Source of the DNA: Pseudomonas sp. UBA5706
Lineage (GTDB): Bacteria > Pseudomonadota > Gammaproteobacteria > Pseudomonadales > Pseudomonadaceae
NCBI RefSeq assembly: GCF_002419965.1
Contig: NZ_DIHC01000034.1
Coordinates: 1 to 64,000 of the forward strand
DNA length: 64,000 nucleotides
Reading direction: 5' to 3'
Under the pieces are notes generated by a model. That model worked only from the letters and a program-made list of their open reading frames with translations, did no database searches and was not told the DNA's origin. Both the position numbers and the translations under genes were made by a program. Positions within the stretch are counted from its first letter, which is position 1. Each line of letters starts with the position of its first letter. Below are positions 16,141 to 25,651 of this stretch, one piece after another.

Positions 16141-17435
16141 CACGCGCCCTCCACATTGGCCAACACGCCTTTGCGTGGCTGAACGCCGGTGCGGCTGATG
16201 CGGATCAGGCCCCGTGGGCGCCAGATCATCATCAGCACCATCAGGATGCCAAACAGCAGCACGCGATATTCGGCAAAGCTGCGCAACATTTCCGGAGCGA
16301 CGGTGAGCACGAACGCGGCGATCACCACGCCCACGGTGGAACCCATGCCGCCCAGGACGACGATGGCCAGGATCAGCGCAGACTCGAAGAAGGTGAACGA
16401 GGTCGGGTTGACGAAGCCTTGGTAGCTGGCAAAGAACACCCCGGCCAGGCCGGCAGTGGACGCGCCGATGGTGAACGCCGAGAGCTTGACCAGTACGTGG
16501 TTCAGGCCCATGGAGCGGCACGCGATTTCGTCTTCGCGCAGGGCTTCCCAGGCACGGCCGACCGGCATACGGGTCAGCCGGTGCTTGATGTACAGCACGG
16601 CCAGTACCACAAGGAACAGCACAGCGTAGATGAAGACGAATTTCAGATTCGGGTTGTAATCGAAGCCAAAGTACTCATGGATCGGCACCCCGCCGTCCTT
16701 GGCACGACGCCCGAATTCCAGGCCGAAGAAGGTCGGAGAAGGCACGGGGACGCCGTTCGGACCGCCAGTGAACGACAGCCAGTTATTGAGCACCAGACGA
16801 ATGATCTCACCGAAACCCAGGGTCACGATGGCCAGGTAATCGCCGTGCATGCGTAATACCGGAAAGCCGAGGATGCATCCGGCGAAAGCCGCAGCAATGG
16901 CCGCCAGCGGCAGCGCCGACCAGAACCCCAGGCCCAGATACTGGTAACCCAGTGCCAGGCCGTACGCACCAATGGCATAGAACGCCACGTAGCCCAGATC
17001 GAGCAGCCCGGCCAGGCCCACTACGATGTTCAGGCCAAGACCCAGCAGCACGTAGATTAGGCCGAGGATGACCACGGTCAGCACGTACTTGTCAGCGAAC
17101 ACCGGGAAGATCACGGCGATCAGGATCATCAATGGAATGATGAAGCGCAGCCGAGTCTTATAGCCCGGTGGCAGTACGTGCACGCCGGAGCCGGAGCTTT
17201 CGAAGCTTTGGGCAATGGCCACGCCTTTAGGCGTTTGCAAGAACAGGCTCATCAGAAAACGACCAACCACGACCACGCCAACCAGCACGGCAACACGCCC
17301 CGGCTGCATATTGAAGCCGTAGCCGTCCAGGACGATGCCGACGATCGGGCCGAATACAATCAGCGCCAGCAGACCGGCAACCACCGCGTCGATCACGCTT
17401 TGTTTGATATCGATGGGTTTGACAGGAGCAGACAT
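16140..17435 (-). CDS. livM: Branched-chain amino acid ABC transporter permease LivM
   Basis: A 431-residue permease. Residues 1-100 form an N-terminal extension with two or three hydrophobic segments, as in BraE/LivM of pseudomonads. The core follows, with the family motif G-L-N-I-V-V-G-L-A-G-L-L-D-L-G-Y-V-A-F-Y-A-I-G-A-Y and the cytoplasmic coupling loop G-R-A-W-E-A-L-R-E-D-E-I-A. The start MSAPVKP at 17435 follows two bases after the livH stop, so coupling is tight. The gene is complete. Confidence 0.95.
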   Translation of the reverse strand: MSAPVKPIDIKQSVIDAVVAGLLALIVFGPIVGIVLDGYGFNMQPGRVAVLVGVVVVGRFLMSLFLQTPKGVAIAQSFESSGSGVHVLPPGYKTRLRFIIPLMILIAVIFPVFADKYVLTVVILGLIYVLLGLGLNIVVGLAGLLDLGYVAFYAIGAYGLALGYQYLGLGFWSALPLAAIAAAFAGCILGFPVLRMHGDYLAIVTLGFGEIIRLVLNNWLSFTGGPNGVPVPSPTFFGLEFGRRAKDGGVPIHEYFGFDYNPNLKFVFIYAVLFLVVLAVLYIKHRLTRMPVGRAWEALREDEIACRSMGLNHVLVKLSAFTIGASTAGLAGVFFASYQGFVNPTSFTFFESALILAIVVLGGMGSTVGVVIAAFVLTVAPEMLRSFAEYRVLLFGILMVLMMIWRPRGLIRISRTGVQPRKGVLANVEGA

Positions 17436-17437
17436 GA

Positions 17438-18352
<915 letters not shown>

Positions 18353-18535
18353 CACGCACGCTCACGAACTTGAAAGGCCAACCTGGCGCGCGCCGGATGT
18401 CTCCTCGTGAGAAACAAAGGCACGTGCGCGAAGGCAACAGAAGGTCCGATGCCGCGCGAAGCAGCATCGATTACCGGCCGGGGCCGTTTCGAGGTTCCAA
18501 GCCAACGAAACACCCCAACCGACTAGGCGCTCGAC

Positions 18536-19669
18536 TTACTTCTGCTTTTCGAGCTGGTGGTATTTGCCGTTCGCGTCCCACTGGTAAACCACGTAGTCGG
18601 AGACCTTCAGGTCGCCTTTGGTATCCCAGGCCTTTGTGCCCATGACCGTGGTCACATCGTGGGATTTGAGGAACTTGGCAGCGTCTTCGCCCTTGTTCGA
18701 CTTGGCGCCGTTGAAGCCAGCGGCCAGGGCCTGAACCGACGCGTAGGCGTACAGGGTATAGCCTTCAGGCTCGTACCCGGATTTGCGGAACTGCTCAACC
18801 ACTGCCTTGCTGTCCGGCAGCACGCGCGGGTCGGCGCCGAAGGTCATGTACACGCCGTCGACGTACTGTGCGCCGCCTGCGGTGGTGACCAGTTCGTCGG
18901 TGACAACGCCATCGTCCGACATGAATTTCACGTCTTTCAAACCTTCAGTGCGCAGTTGTTTGACGAGCGGGCCGGCTTCCGGGTGCAGGCCGCCGAAGTA
19001 GACAACATCGGCGCCGGTAGAGCGGATTTTCGTGACCAGGGCGCTGAAGTCTTTCTCGCCACGGGTCAGACCTTCTTCCAGGACAGGCTTCACGCCGCGC
19101 TTGGTCAGTTGCAATGCCGTAGCGTCCGCCAGGCCTTTGCCATAGGTGTCCTTGTCGTTGATGACCGCGACTTTCTTGGCCTTGAGCACGTCAACGATGT
19201 AATCGCCTGCGACCACGCCCTGCTGGTCGTCACGACCGCACATACGGAACATGGCGCTCAGGCCGCGCTCGGTAACGGTGGGGTTGGTCGAGCCTGGGGT
19301 GATCGCGATGATGCCCGCCTCGTCATAGACTTCCGAAGCAGGAATGGTCGAAGACGAGCAGAAATGGCCGACGACGCCCGCCACTTTGTCCGAAGCCGCC
19401 TTGTTGGCGACCGCTACAGCCTGTTTCGGCTCACACGCATCGTCATAAGCCGTGAGGGAGATCTTCTCGCCGTTGACACCACCCGCAGCATTGATCGCAT
19501 CGGCTGCCGCCTGGGCGCCTTTCATGTATTGCTCACCGAATGAGGCATTCGCACCCGTCATCGGACCCGCCACGCCAATTTTCACGTCAGCCTGCACAAA
19601 CGTAGCCGCACCCATTGCAGTAGCGATTGCGATTGCCAGAAAGCCTTTCCTGTAAAACGTCTGCGACAT
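18536..19669 (-). CDS. livK: Branched-chain amino acid-binding periplasmic protein (LivK/BraC type)
   Basis: A 377-residue periplasmic binding protein of the Leu/Ile/Val-binding type I fold. The signal peptide spans residues 1-27 with probable cleavage VQA-DVK. The mature N-terminus D-V-K-I-G-V-A-G-P-M-T-G and the A-I-N-A-A-G-G-V-N-G motif are family hallmarks. A conserved Cys pair (C-E-P and V-V-G-H-F-C-S-S-S) closes the amino-acid pocket region. It is the first gene of livKHMGF and has an AGGAG ribosome-binding site. The 350 bases upstream carry an unusual GCAACC repeat ladder. Confidence 0.95.
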   Translation of the reverse strand: MSQTFYRKGFLAIAIATAMGAATFVQADVKIGVAGPMTGANASFGEQYMKGAQAAADAINAAGGVNGEKISLTAYDDACEPKQAVAVANKAASDKVAGVVGHFCSSSTIPASEVYDEAGIIAITPGSTNPTVTERGLSAMFRMCGRDDQQGVVAGDYIVDVLKAKKVAVINDKDTYGKGLADATALQLTKRGVKPVLEEGLTRGEKDFSALVTKIRSTGADVVYFGGLHPEAGPLVKQLRTEGLKDVKFMSDDGVVTDELVTTAGGAQYVDGVYMTFGADPRVLPDSKAVVEQFRKSGYEPEGYTLYAYASVQALAAGFNGAKSNKGEDAAKFLKSHDVTTVMGTKAWDTKGDLKVSDYVVYQWDANGKYHQLEKQK

Positions 19670-20023
19670 GAGTTGGTGCTCCTAGGTTTTTTAATTAGCA
19701 CTGCGACCGCCCGTAACCGGTGAGCAAGTGGCGTGCCATCGGTTTTTTATTCTTTAAAAAGTCGTTGTTTTGTTGTTATTCGACTGTTTCGAGCCCTTGT
19801 GCATCGGGCGTGCAACCCTCTAAACCATTCAAGGTGCAACCACGCATCTTAAGAAGAGCAACCCTGCCTTATAAATTTCGCAACCGGCGCAACCTGACCT
19901 GTACAACCCTGTTGTTACAACGTGCGTCACCGAACTGCACACCGTTAGTGCGCAACCGCTACGGGACGCACCATATCAGGAGAACAACAGCGTGAGCATG
20001 CAGCTCTGCCGTGCTGGAACGCG
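19670..20023. other. Leader/promoter region of the liv operon
   Basis: These 354 bases separate the end of the amaA-like gene from livK, both on the minus strand. The part next to livK is AT-rich (T-runs at 19686 and 19743). The distal part holds the GCAACC ladder described separately. I see no coding sequence. Confidence 0.5.
19812..19957. repeat. Direct-repeat ladder of GCAACC hexamers upstream of livK
   Basis: GCAACC occurs at 19812, 19836, 19858, 19880, 19889 and 19952, with ACAACC at 19903. Five of them (19812, 19836, 19858, 19880, 19903) are spaced 24, 22, 22 and 23 bases, about two helical turns. On the sense strand of livK the unit reads GGTTGC. An array of regulator-binding sites or a structured leader are both possible; I know of no published site with this form. 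Confidence 0.6.
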
Positions 20024-21307
20024 TCATATCACCACCCTCAAACACTGCCCCGCATGGTATAGCGAAAAGCCAGCCTCGTATAAAGAGCTGCGTAGACCAA
20101 TGGCGCTGAGCGGCTTCATCGGTGTGAACGGAATCGGCAGCGCATCCTGGCTGCCGCTGCACAGGTAATCGGCGAACGCTTTGCCCACGACCGTGCCGGT
20201 GGTGTTGCCGCGACCGTTGTAGCCTGTCATCGCGACCAGTCCTGGTGCAGGCTCATACATGCGCAGCAGGTGATCTGGCGTAAAGTCGATGCGGCCCGTC
20301 CAGGTATATTCCCAGTCAACCTTTTTCAGATACGGAAAATAGTGTCGTTGCACGCGATCGGCCCAGGCTTCGAGGAACCAGTTCGGCTTCCGGTTGCCGT
20401 TGCCCAGACTGCCCAGCAGCAACCGCCCGTCAGCATCGCGACGAATACTGCTCAGCACCTGACGCGTGTCCCAGGAGCCTTGCCCGTCGGGCAGAATCTG
20501 CCGCGCCGCATCTTCGGTAAGCGGCGCTGAGGCAACCTGGTAGTAATAACCGGGGAAGAAACTGCGGCGCACCTCGGTCCACTGCCCTTCGGTGTAGGCA
20601 TTGGAGGCGATGATCACTTGATCGGCAACGACCGAGCCATGCTCGGTGATTACGCACCAGCGCTGGCCTTGACGCTCCAGACGCTTGACCGGCGAGTGAT
20701 CGTAACGCTCGCCACCCAGCATCGCGACTGCAGCTGCCAGACCGCTGGTGTAGGCCATCGGGTTGATGGTGCCCGCACGGTGGTCCAGCAAGGCCGAGGT
20801 GATCTGCCGGGTGCCGGTGGCTTGCTGGCAGGCTTTGCCGGTGAGCAACTCGACGGGTGCTCCGCGACGGCGCCATTGTGCTTCGCGGCTGCGCAGGTCG
20901 ATTTCGCCCTTGGCGTTGTGCGCCATGTGCAGCGTACCTTTGCGCGTGGCCTGGCAGTCGATGGCGTATTTCGCTATCAGGCTGAAGACCAGCGACGGCG
21001 CATTGCCGAGCATGCTGTTGAGCTGGCTGCCGACTTTCTCGCCGAAACCGGCTTCGATCTGGTCGGGTGGAATCCATAGCCCGGCGTTGACCAGACCCAC
21101 GTTGCGCCCTGAGCCGCCCTGGCCGGTACGATGAGCCTCGACGATAGCAACCTTCTTGCCGTGTTCGAGCAGATGCAGCGCTGCCGACAACCCGGTGATA
21201 CCTGCGCCGATGACGCACACGTCAACGCTCGCCTCCTTCTTCAACGCTGGCGCTTGCGGCCTTTGCGGCGTCAGCGTTTCCCACAGACATTCTTCGCGTA
21301 GCGGCAT
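20024..21307 (-). CDS. amaA: FAD-dependent oxidoreductase, probable L-pipecolate oxidase AmaA
   Basis: A 427-residue DAO/PuuB-type flavoprotein. The dinucleotide-binding motif VIGAGITGLSAA lies at about residues 32-43, followed by a GGSGRNVGLVN flavin segment and the C-terminal G-Y-N-G-R-G-N-T-T-G-T motif of the family. The same neighbourhood in P. putida (oxidase, AmaB dehydrogenase, LysR regulator) makes L-pipecolate oxidase, producing piperideine-6-carboxylate in D-lysine degradation, the most likely role. A gamma-glutamylputrescine or other amine oxidase is the alternative. It lies 238 bases downstream of the amaB-like gene on the same strand. Confidence 0.75.
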   Translation of the reverse strand: MPLREECLWETLTPQRPQAPALKKEASVDVCVIGAGITGLSAALHLLEHGKKVAIVEAHRTGQGGSGRNVGLVNAGLWIPPDQIEAGFGEKVGSQLNSMLGNAPSLVFSLIAKYAIDCQATRKGTLHMAHNAKGEIDLRSREAQWRRRGAPVELLTGKACQQATGTRQITSALLDHRAGTINPMAYTSGLAAAVAMLGGERYDHSPVKRLERQGQRWCVITEHGSVVADQVIIASNAYTEGQWTEVRRSFFPGYYYQVASAPLTEDAARQILPDGQGSWDTRQVLSSIRRDADGRLLLGSLGNGNRKPNWFLEAWADRVQRHYFPYLKKVDWEYTWTGRIDFTPDHLLRMYEPAPGLVAMTGYNGRGNTTGTVVGKAFADYLCSGSQDALPIPFTPMKPLSAIGLRSSLYEAGFSLYHAGQCLRVVI

Positions 21308-21391
21308 CGCAATTCCTCGGAAAGAGACAACGATGATTCAAATAGACTGACCAACCGTTCCTAGGCTGCGCGTCGGAACGCATTCAGTGAT

Positions 21392-21438
21392 GCTCTGCGT
21401 CACCGCCGAGCGTCCATCAGCGCGCACTCACGCAGAGC
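21392..21438. repeat. Second GCTCTGCGT/ACGCAGAGC palindrome
   Basis: A perfect 9-base inverted repeat (21392-21400 and 21430-21438) with a 29-base spacer lies in the gap between the amaB-like and amaA-like genes. It is related to the element at 43-72. Confidence 0.55.
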
Positions 21439-21545
21439 GTCGGCACCCTCACCAAAACTCGATGTTGTTTGGGCTGCCCTCTTCGCCAGCAAACTCACTC
21501 GCGAATGAGGCCTGCGCGGTGCCGCTTGTGCACCGCCCCGGTCAA

Positions 21546-23048
21546 TCAATCAAAGGTGATCCCCTGCGCCAACGGCAGCTCGCGGGAGTAGTTCACCGTT
21601 GCTGTCTGACGACGCATGTAGCCTTTCCAGGAATCCGAACCCGATTCGCGACCGCCGCCGGTTTCCTTCTCGCCGCCGAACGCGCCACCGATCTCTGCAC
21701 CGCTGGGGCCAATGTTGACGTTGGCGATGCCGCAGTCGCTGCCCAACGACGAAATGAACTGCTCGGCCTCGCGCACATCGGTGGTGAAGATGCACGAGGA
21801 CAGGCCTTGTGGCACGTCGTTGTTCAGGCGCACTGCGTCGCTGAACTCGTCATAGCCGACCACATATAGGATCGGTGCGAAGGTTTCGCTGCGCACCACA
21901 TCGCTGTGCTCCGGCATTTCGACGATGGCAGGCGAAACGTAGTACGCATTGGGGAATTGATCGGCCAACTCGCGCTTGCCGCCGAACACCTTGCCGCCTT
22001 CACTCAAGGCTTGTTCCAGCGCTTGCTGCATGTTGTCGAAGCTTTGCCGGTCGATCAACGGCCCAACCAGATTGCCTTCCAACGGGTGACCGATGCGCAC
22101 TTTGGCGTAGGCCGCCTTCAGACGCTCAACGAACTCGGCCTTGACCGAGTAATGCGCGATCAACCGACGCAGCGTGGTGCAACGCTGGCCCGCAGTGCCG
22201 ACTGCGCTGAACAAGACCGCCCGCACGGCCAGGTCCAGGTCGGCGCTCGGGGTCAGGATCATAGCGTTGTTGCCGCCAAGCTCCAGGATGCTGCGAGCGA
22301 AACGTGCGGCGATCTTTGGCGCCACTTCGCGCCCCATGCGGGTGCTGCCTGTGGCACTGATCAGCGCCACGCGGGGATCGTCCACCAGCGCTTCGCCGGC
22401 GTCACGGCCACCCATCACGCACTGGGTGAGGTACTGCGGCGCATCGGCGAATTCAGCCGCAACGCCGTCGAACAGCGCCTGACAGGCCAGTGCGGTGAGC
22501 GGTGTCTTTTCCGACGGTTTCCAGATCACCGAGTTGCCGCACACCAGCGCCAGTGCGGTGTTCCACGACCAAACCGCTACCGGAAAGTTGAATGCGCTGA
22601 TCACGCCGACCACGCCCAACGGATGCCAGGTTTCACGCATATGGTGGCCGGGGCGCTCCGAGGCGATGGTCAGCCCGTAGATCTGGCGGGACAGGCCGAC
22701 GGCGAAGTCGCAGATGTCGATCATTTCCTGCACTTCGCCCAAGCCTTCCTGAGTGATCTTGCCGGCTTCCCACGACACCAACTCGCCCAGATCGGCCTTG
22801 TGCTTGCGCAGCGCTTCGCCGAACAAACGCACCAGTTCGCCACGACGTGGAGCAGGCACTTTGCGCCAGGCCTGGAACGCGTGTTCGGCACGGGTGATGC
22901 GCTGCTCGACCTCGGCGGCCGCTTCCCAGCTTACCGAGGCGACCTGACTGCCATCGATCGGCGTATGAACAGGCTTGTCGCCGTTTTGGTAAAGCGCAGG
23001 GTCGACACCGAGGCGTTTAAGTAAGTCGCTTAGCAGAGCGTTGGGCAT
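21546..23048 (-). CDS. amaB: Aldehyde dehydrogenase, probable piperideine-6-carboxylate dehydrogenase AmaB
   Basis: A 500-residue NAD(P)-dependent aldehyde dehydrogenase of the ALDH7 type. Catalytic Glu256 is in L-E-L-G-G-N-N, nucleophile Cys290 in G-T-A-G-Q-R-C-T-T, and the oxyanion Asn in S-A-F-N-F-P-V-A-V-W. The sequence type (antiquitin-like) and the oxidase and LysR neighbours point to AmaB, which oxidises alpha-aminoadipate semialdehyde/P6C to 2-aminoadipate. The start at 23048 has a TGGAG ribosome-binding site and matches homologue length; an upstream extension of 18 codons lacks support. Divergent from the LysR gene across 162 bases. Confidence 0.85.
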   Translation of the reverse strand: MPNALLSDLLKRLGVDPALYQNGDKPVHTPIDGSQVASVSWEAAAEVEQRITRAEHAFQAWRKVPAPRRGELVRLFGEALRKHKADLGELVSWEAGKITQEGLGEVQEMIDICDFAVGLSRQIYGLTIASERPGHHMRETWHPLGVVGVISAFNFPVAVWSWNTALALVCGNSVIWKPSEKTPLTALACQALFDGVAAEFADAPQYLTQCVMGGRDAGEALVDDPRVALISATGSTRMGREVAPKIAARFARSILELGGNNAMILTPSADLDLAVRAVLFSAVGTAGQRCTTLRRLIAHYSVKAEFVERLKAAYAKVRIGHPLEGNLVGPLIDRQSFDNMQQALEQALSEGGKVFGGKRELADQFPNAYYVSPAIVEMPEHSDVVRSETFAPILYVVGYDEFSDAVRLNNDVPQGLSSCIFTTDVREAEQFISSLGSDCGIANVNIGPSGAEIGGAFGGEKETGGGRESGSDSWKGYMRRQTATVNYSRELPLAQGITFD

Positions 23049-23210
23049 GATTTCTCCAGACTTGAGGTAGAGCGTTAACGCGAATTCGCAATGTCGGGAC
23101 ACGAGCGTTTCGTCAGGGTCTAGTAATAGCTGGCCGTGAGCGAGTCAACAAACGACCATTAAGCGAGATATCATTCCGTTTTTTCATGCTGACGCCGAGC
23201 ACGCCTGAAT

Positions 23211-24116
23211 ATGCTGAACAAACGTCATCTACCGTCCGTCACGGCGCTGCAATGTTTTGAAGCGGTAACCCGGCACCTGAGTTTCACCCGCGCCGCCGAA
23301 GAGCTGAACCTGACCCAAAGTGCCGTCAGCAAGCAGGTCGCGCAGCTTGAGGAGATGGTCAGGCATCTGCTGTTCAGCCGCGTGCGGCGACGCCTGCAAT
23401 TGACGCCGGCCGGGGCGTTGTATCTGGCCGAGGTACGCAAGGTCCTCACGCAGATGGAGATGTCCACGCACTTTTTGCGCTCCTACGGCGGCGAGACGCA
23501 AGTGCTGCGGGTCTCTACGCCATCGACCTTCGGCGCGCGCTGGCTGGTCCCGCGACTCAAAGGCTGGCGCCTGCGTCATCCGCACATTCATCTGGACCTG
23601 GTGAACGAGCAGGAAAGCGACGACCTGGCCCAGAGCCGCTGCGACATGTCGTTTTATTTCGGTCAGGGCGCCCGGCCCGGCGCAGAAAGCGTGAAGCTGT
23701 TCGGCGAGGAGTTGGTCCCGGTCTGTTCTCCCGGCAGCCTGCCGGATGAACCCTTTACCGATCCGACCCAGTTGGCCGACCTGGTCCTGCTGCAAAACGC
23801 CCATCGTCCACAGGGCTGGCATGATTGGTTCGACAGCCAGGGTTACCAGACTGAACATAGTTACCACGGACCGCGCTTCGAAACGTTCTACATGTGCATT
23901 CGTGCCGCGCAAGTGGGCTGCGGCGTGGCGCTGCTGCCAAGGTTTCTGGTGGAGGAAGAACTGGCGGACGGCAAGCTGGTCATCCCCTGGCAACACGCGC
24001 TGCCCAGCCGTGACGCGTATTACCTGGCCTACCCGGAACACGCAGCGGAAGTGCCGAAAATCAGGGTGTTCGTGGAATGGATGCTCGAGCAACTGCAAGC
24101 CCCCACTCCCCATTAA
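23211..24116 (+). CDS. LysR-family regulator beside the pipecolate genes
   Basis: A 301-residue LysR-type regulator of the GcvA-like branch. The N-terminal winged helix-turn-helix spans residues about 6-65, with F-T-R-A-A-E-E-L-N-L-T-Q-S-A-V-S-K-Q-V-A-Q-L-E-E. The rest is a substrate-binding-type effector domain with G-C-G-V-A-L-L-P-R at about residue 240. It is transcribed away from the amaB-like gene, the standard arrangement for a LysR activator of its neighbour; the equivalent gene in other pseudomonads has been linked to lysine catabolism. The effector is presumably a pipecolate-pathway intermediate, which is inference. Confidence 0.85.
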   Translation: MLNKRHLPSVTALQCFEAVTRHLSFTRAAEELNLTQSAVSKQVAQLEEMVRHLLFSRVRRRLQLTPAGALYLAEVRKVLTQMEMSTHFLRSYGGETQVLRVSTPSTFGARWLVPRLKGWRLRHPHIHLDLVNEQESDDLAQSRCDMSFYFGQGARPGAESVKLFGEELVPVCSPGSLPDEPFTDPTQLADLVLLQNAHRPQGWHDWFDSQGYQTEHSYHGPRFETFYMCIRAAQVGCGVALLPRFLVEEELADGKLVIPWQHALPSRDAYYLAYPEHAAEVPKIRVFVEWMLEQLQAPTPH

Positions 24117-24389
24117 GCCTATGGGCGCGCTGGCCCGCGATAGGGCCGTGTCAGAAACCTATCAGCCAAGAGACATGCCGCCATCGCGCACGCCCACACT
24201 AGATGGATACTTCGCCGAAACAAATCTGCCCCAAGCTGGCGACGACTGGCATTATGTCGGCCATCGTCAATAACAAGCCGGGCGTAGTGGCATGGAGCCA
24301 ATATTTGCCGTCGCCACAAGGCTGTATGCGTCACCGACTCGGTTTTCTTAAGCCGCACATTTGCGGCCACTGCTGGCTGGAGCGACACA

Positions 24390-25589
24390 ATGAGTGAGAG
24401 CGCTTTTGCAGGTCGTATCGTTCAGAACCTGCTCGATACCGACCTCTACAAGCTGAGCATGATGCAGGCTGTACTGCACAATTACCCCAACGTCGACGTG
24501 GAATGGGAGTTCCGCTGCCGCAACGGGGAAGACCTGCGCCCTTATCTGGCGGACATCCGTCATCAGATCGAGCGGCTGTGCGATCTGTCGCTGAGCGCCG
24601 AAGAAACCGGGTTTCTGGAGCGCATCAATTTCATGAAACCGGATTTTCTGCGCTTTCTTGGTCTGTTCCGATTCAACCTGCGCTACGTGCAGACCAGCAT
24701 CGAGAATGACGAGCTGTGCATCCGTCTCTCTGGCCCCTGGCTGCATGTGATCCTGTTCGAAGTACCGATCCTGGCCATCGTCAGCGAAGTCCGCAATCGT
24801 CATCGCCACCCCGAGATTCTGCTGAGCCAGGCCCGCGACCAGCTGTATCGCAAGTTCGACTGGCTGAACGCTACCGCTACCGCCGATGAGCTGGCAGAGC
24901 TGAAAGTCGCTGATTTCGGCACCCGAAGACGCTTCTCGTTCGCGGTGCAGGAAGACGTCGTGTCGGTATTGAAAAAGGACTTCCCCGGCCAGTTCGTCGG
25001 TACCAGCAACGTCTACCTGGCGCGCAAATTCGACCTCAAACCGCTGGGCACCATGGCCCACGAATGGATCATGGCGCACCAGCAGTTGGGCCCACGCTTG
25101 ATCGACAGCCAGATCGCCGCGCTCGATTGTTGGGTCCGCGAATACCGCGGCCTACTGGGGATTGCTCTGACCGACTGCATCACCACCGATGCCTTCCTGA
25201 CCGACTTCGACCTGTTCTTCGCCAAGCTTTTCGATGGCCTGCGTCATGATTCGGGGGACCCGGTGCAGTGGGCCGAAAAATGCATCACCCATTACCAGAA
25301 ACTCGGCATCGACCCGATGAGCAAAACACTGGTGTTCTCCGATGGCCTGAACCTGCCCAAGGCGCTGGAAATATTTCGCGCCTTGCGCGGTCGGATCAAC
25401 GTCAGCTTCGGTATCGGCACCAACCTCACTGCCGACATTCCCGGCACCGATCCTATGAGCATCGTGCTCAAAATGACGGCCTGTGCAGGGCAGCCTGTCG
25501 CGAAGATTTCCGACGAGCCCGGCAAGACGCAATGCAAGGACCCGGAATTTGTGTCCTACCTGCGTCACGTATTCAAGGTGCCAGCCTGA
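24390..25589 (+). CDS. pncB: Nicotinate phosphoribosyltransferase PncB
   Basis: A 399-residue enzyme joining nicotinate and PRPP to nicotinate mononucleotide in the Preiss-Handler NAD salvage route. The start has the diagnostic L-L-D-T-D-L-Y-K-L-S-M-M-Q-A-V (residues 14-28). F-G-T-R-R-R-F-S lies at about residue 175, and the phosphosite region G-L-R-H-D-S-G-D-P near 285 and F-G-I-G-T-N-L-T near 349 complete the active site. Length and motifs match the E. coli enzyme. nadE follows 62 bases later, so the two NAD-making genes are probably co-transcribed. Confidence 0.95.
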   Translation: MSESAFAGRIVQNLLDTDLYKLSMMQAVLHNYPNVDVEWEFRCRNGEDLRPYLADIRHQIERLCDLSLSAEETGFLERINFMKPDFLRFLGLFRFNLRYVQTSIENDELCIRLSGPWLHVILFEVPILAIVSEVRNRHRHPEILLSQARDQLYRKFDWLNATATADELAELKVADFGTRRRFSFAVQEDVVSVLKKDFPGQFVGTSNVYLARKFDLKPLGTMAHEWIMAHQQLGPRLIDSQIAALDCWVREYRGLLGIALTDCITTDAFLTDFDLFFAKLFDGLRHDSGDPVQWAEKCITHYQKLGIDPMSKTLVFSDGLNLPKALEIFRALRGRINVSFGIGTNLTADIPGTDPMSIVLKMTACAGQPVAKISDEPGKTQCKDPEFVSYLRHVFKVPA

Positions 25590-25651
25590 TTCGAGCACCG
25601 CATTTACCCTTTTGAATGCCTATTTTTCTTCTTCTAAAAAAGGAGTCAATC

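Noticed and set aside
18557..19543. Plus-strand frame opposite livK
   Set aside because: Antisense to a textbook binding protein with signal peptide.
19670..20023. CRISPR-like interpretation of the GCAACC ladder
   Set aside because: The repeat unit is only six bases and spacing 22-24, far too short for CRISPR repeats; no cas genes.
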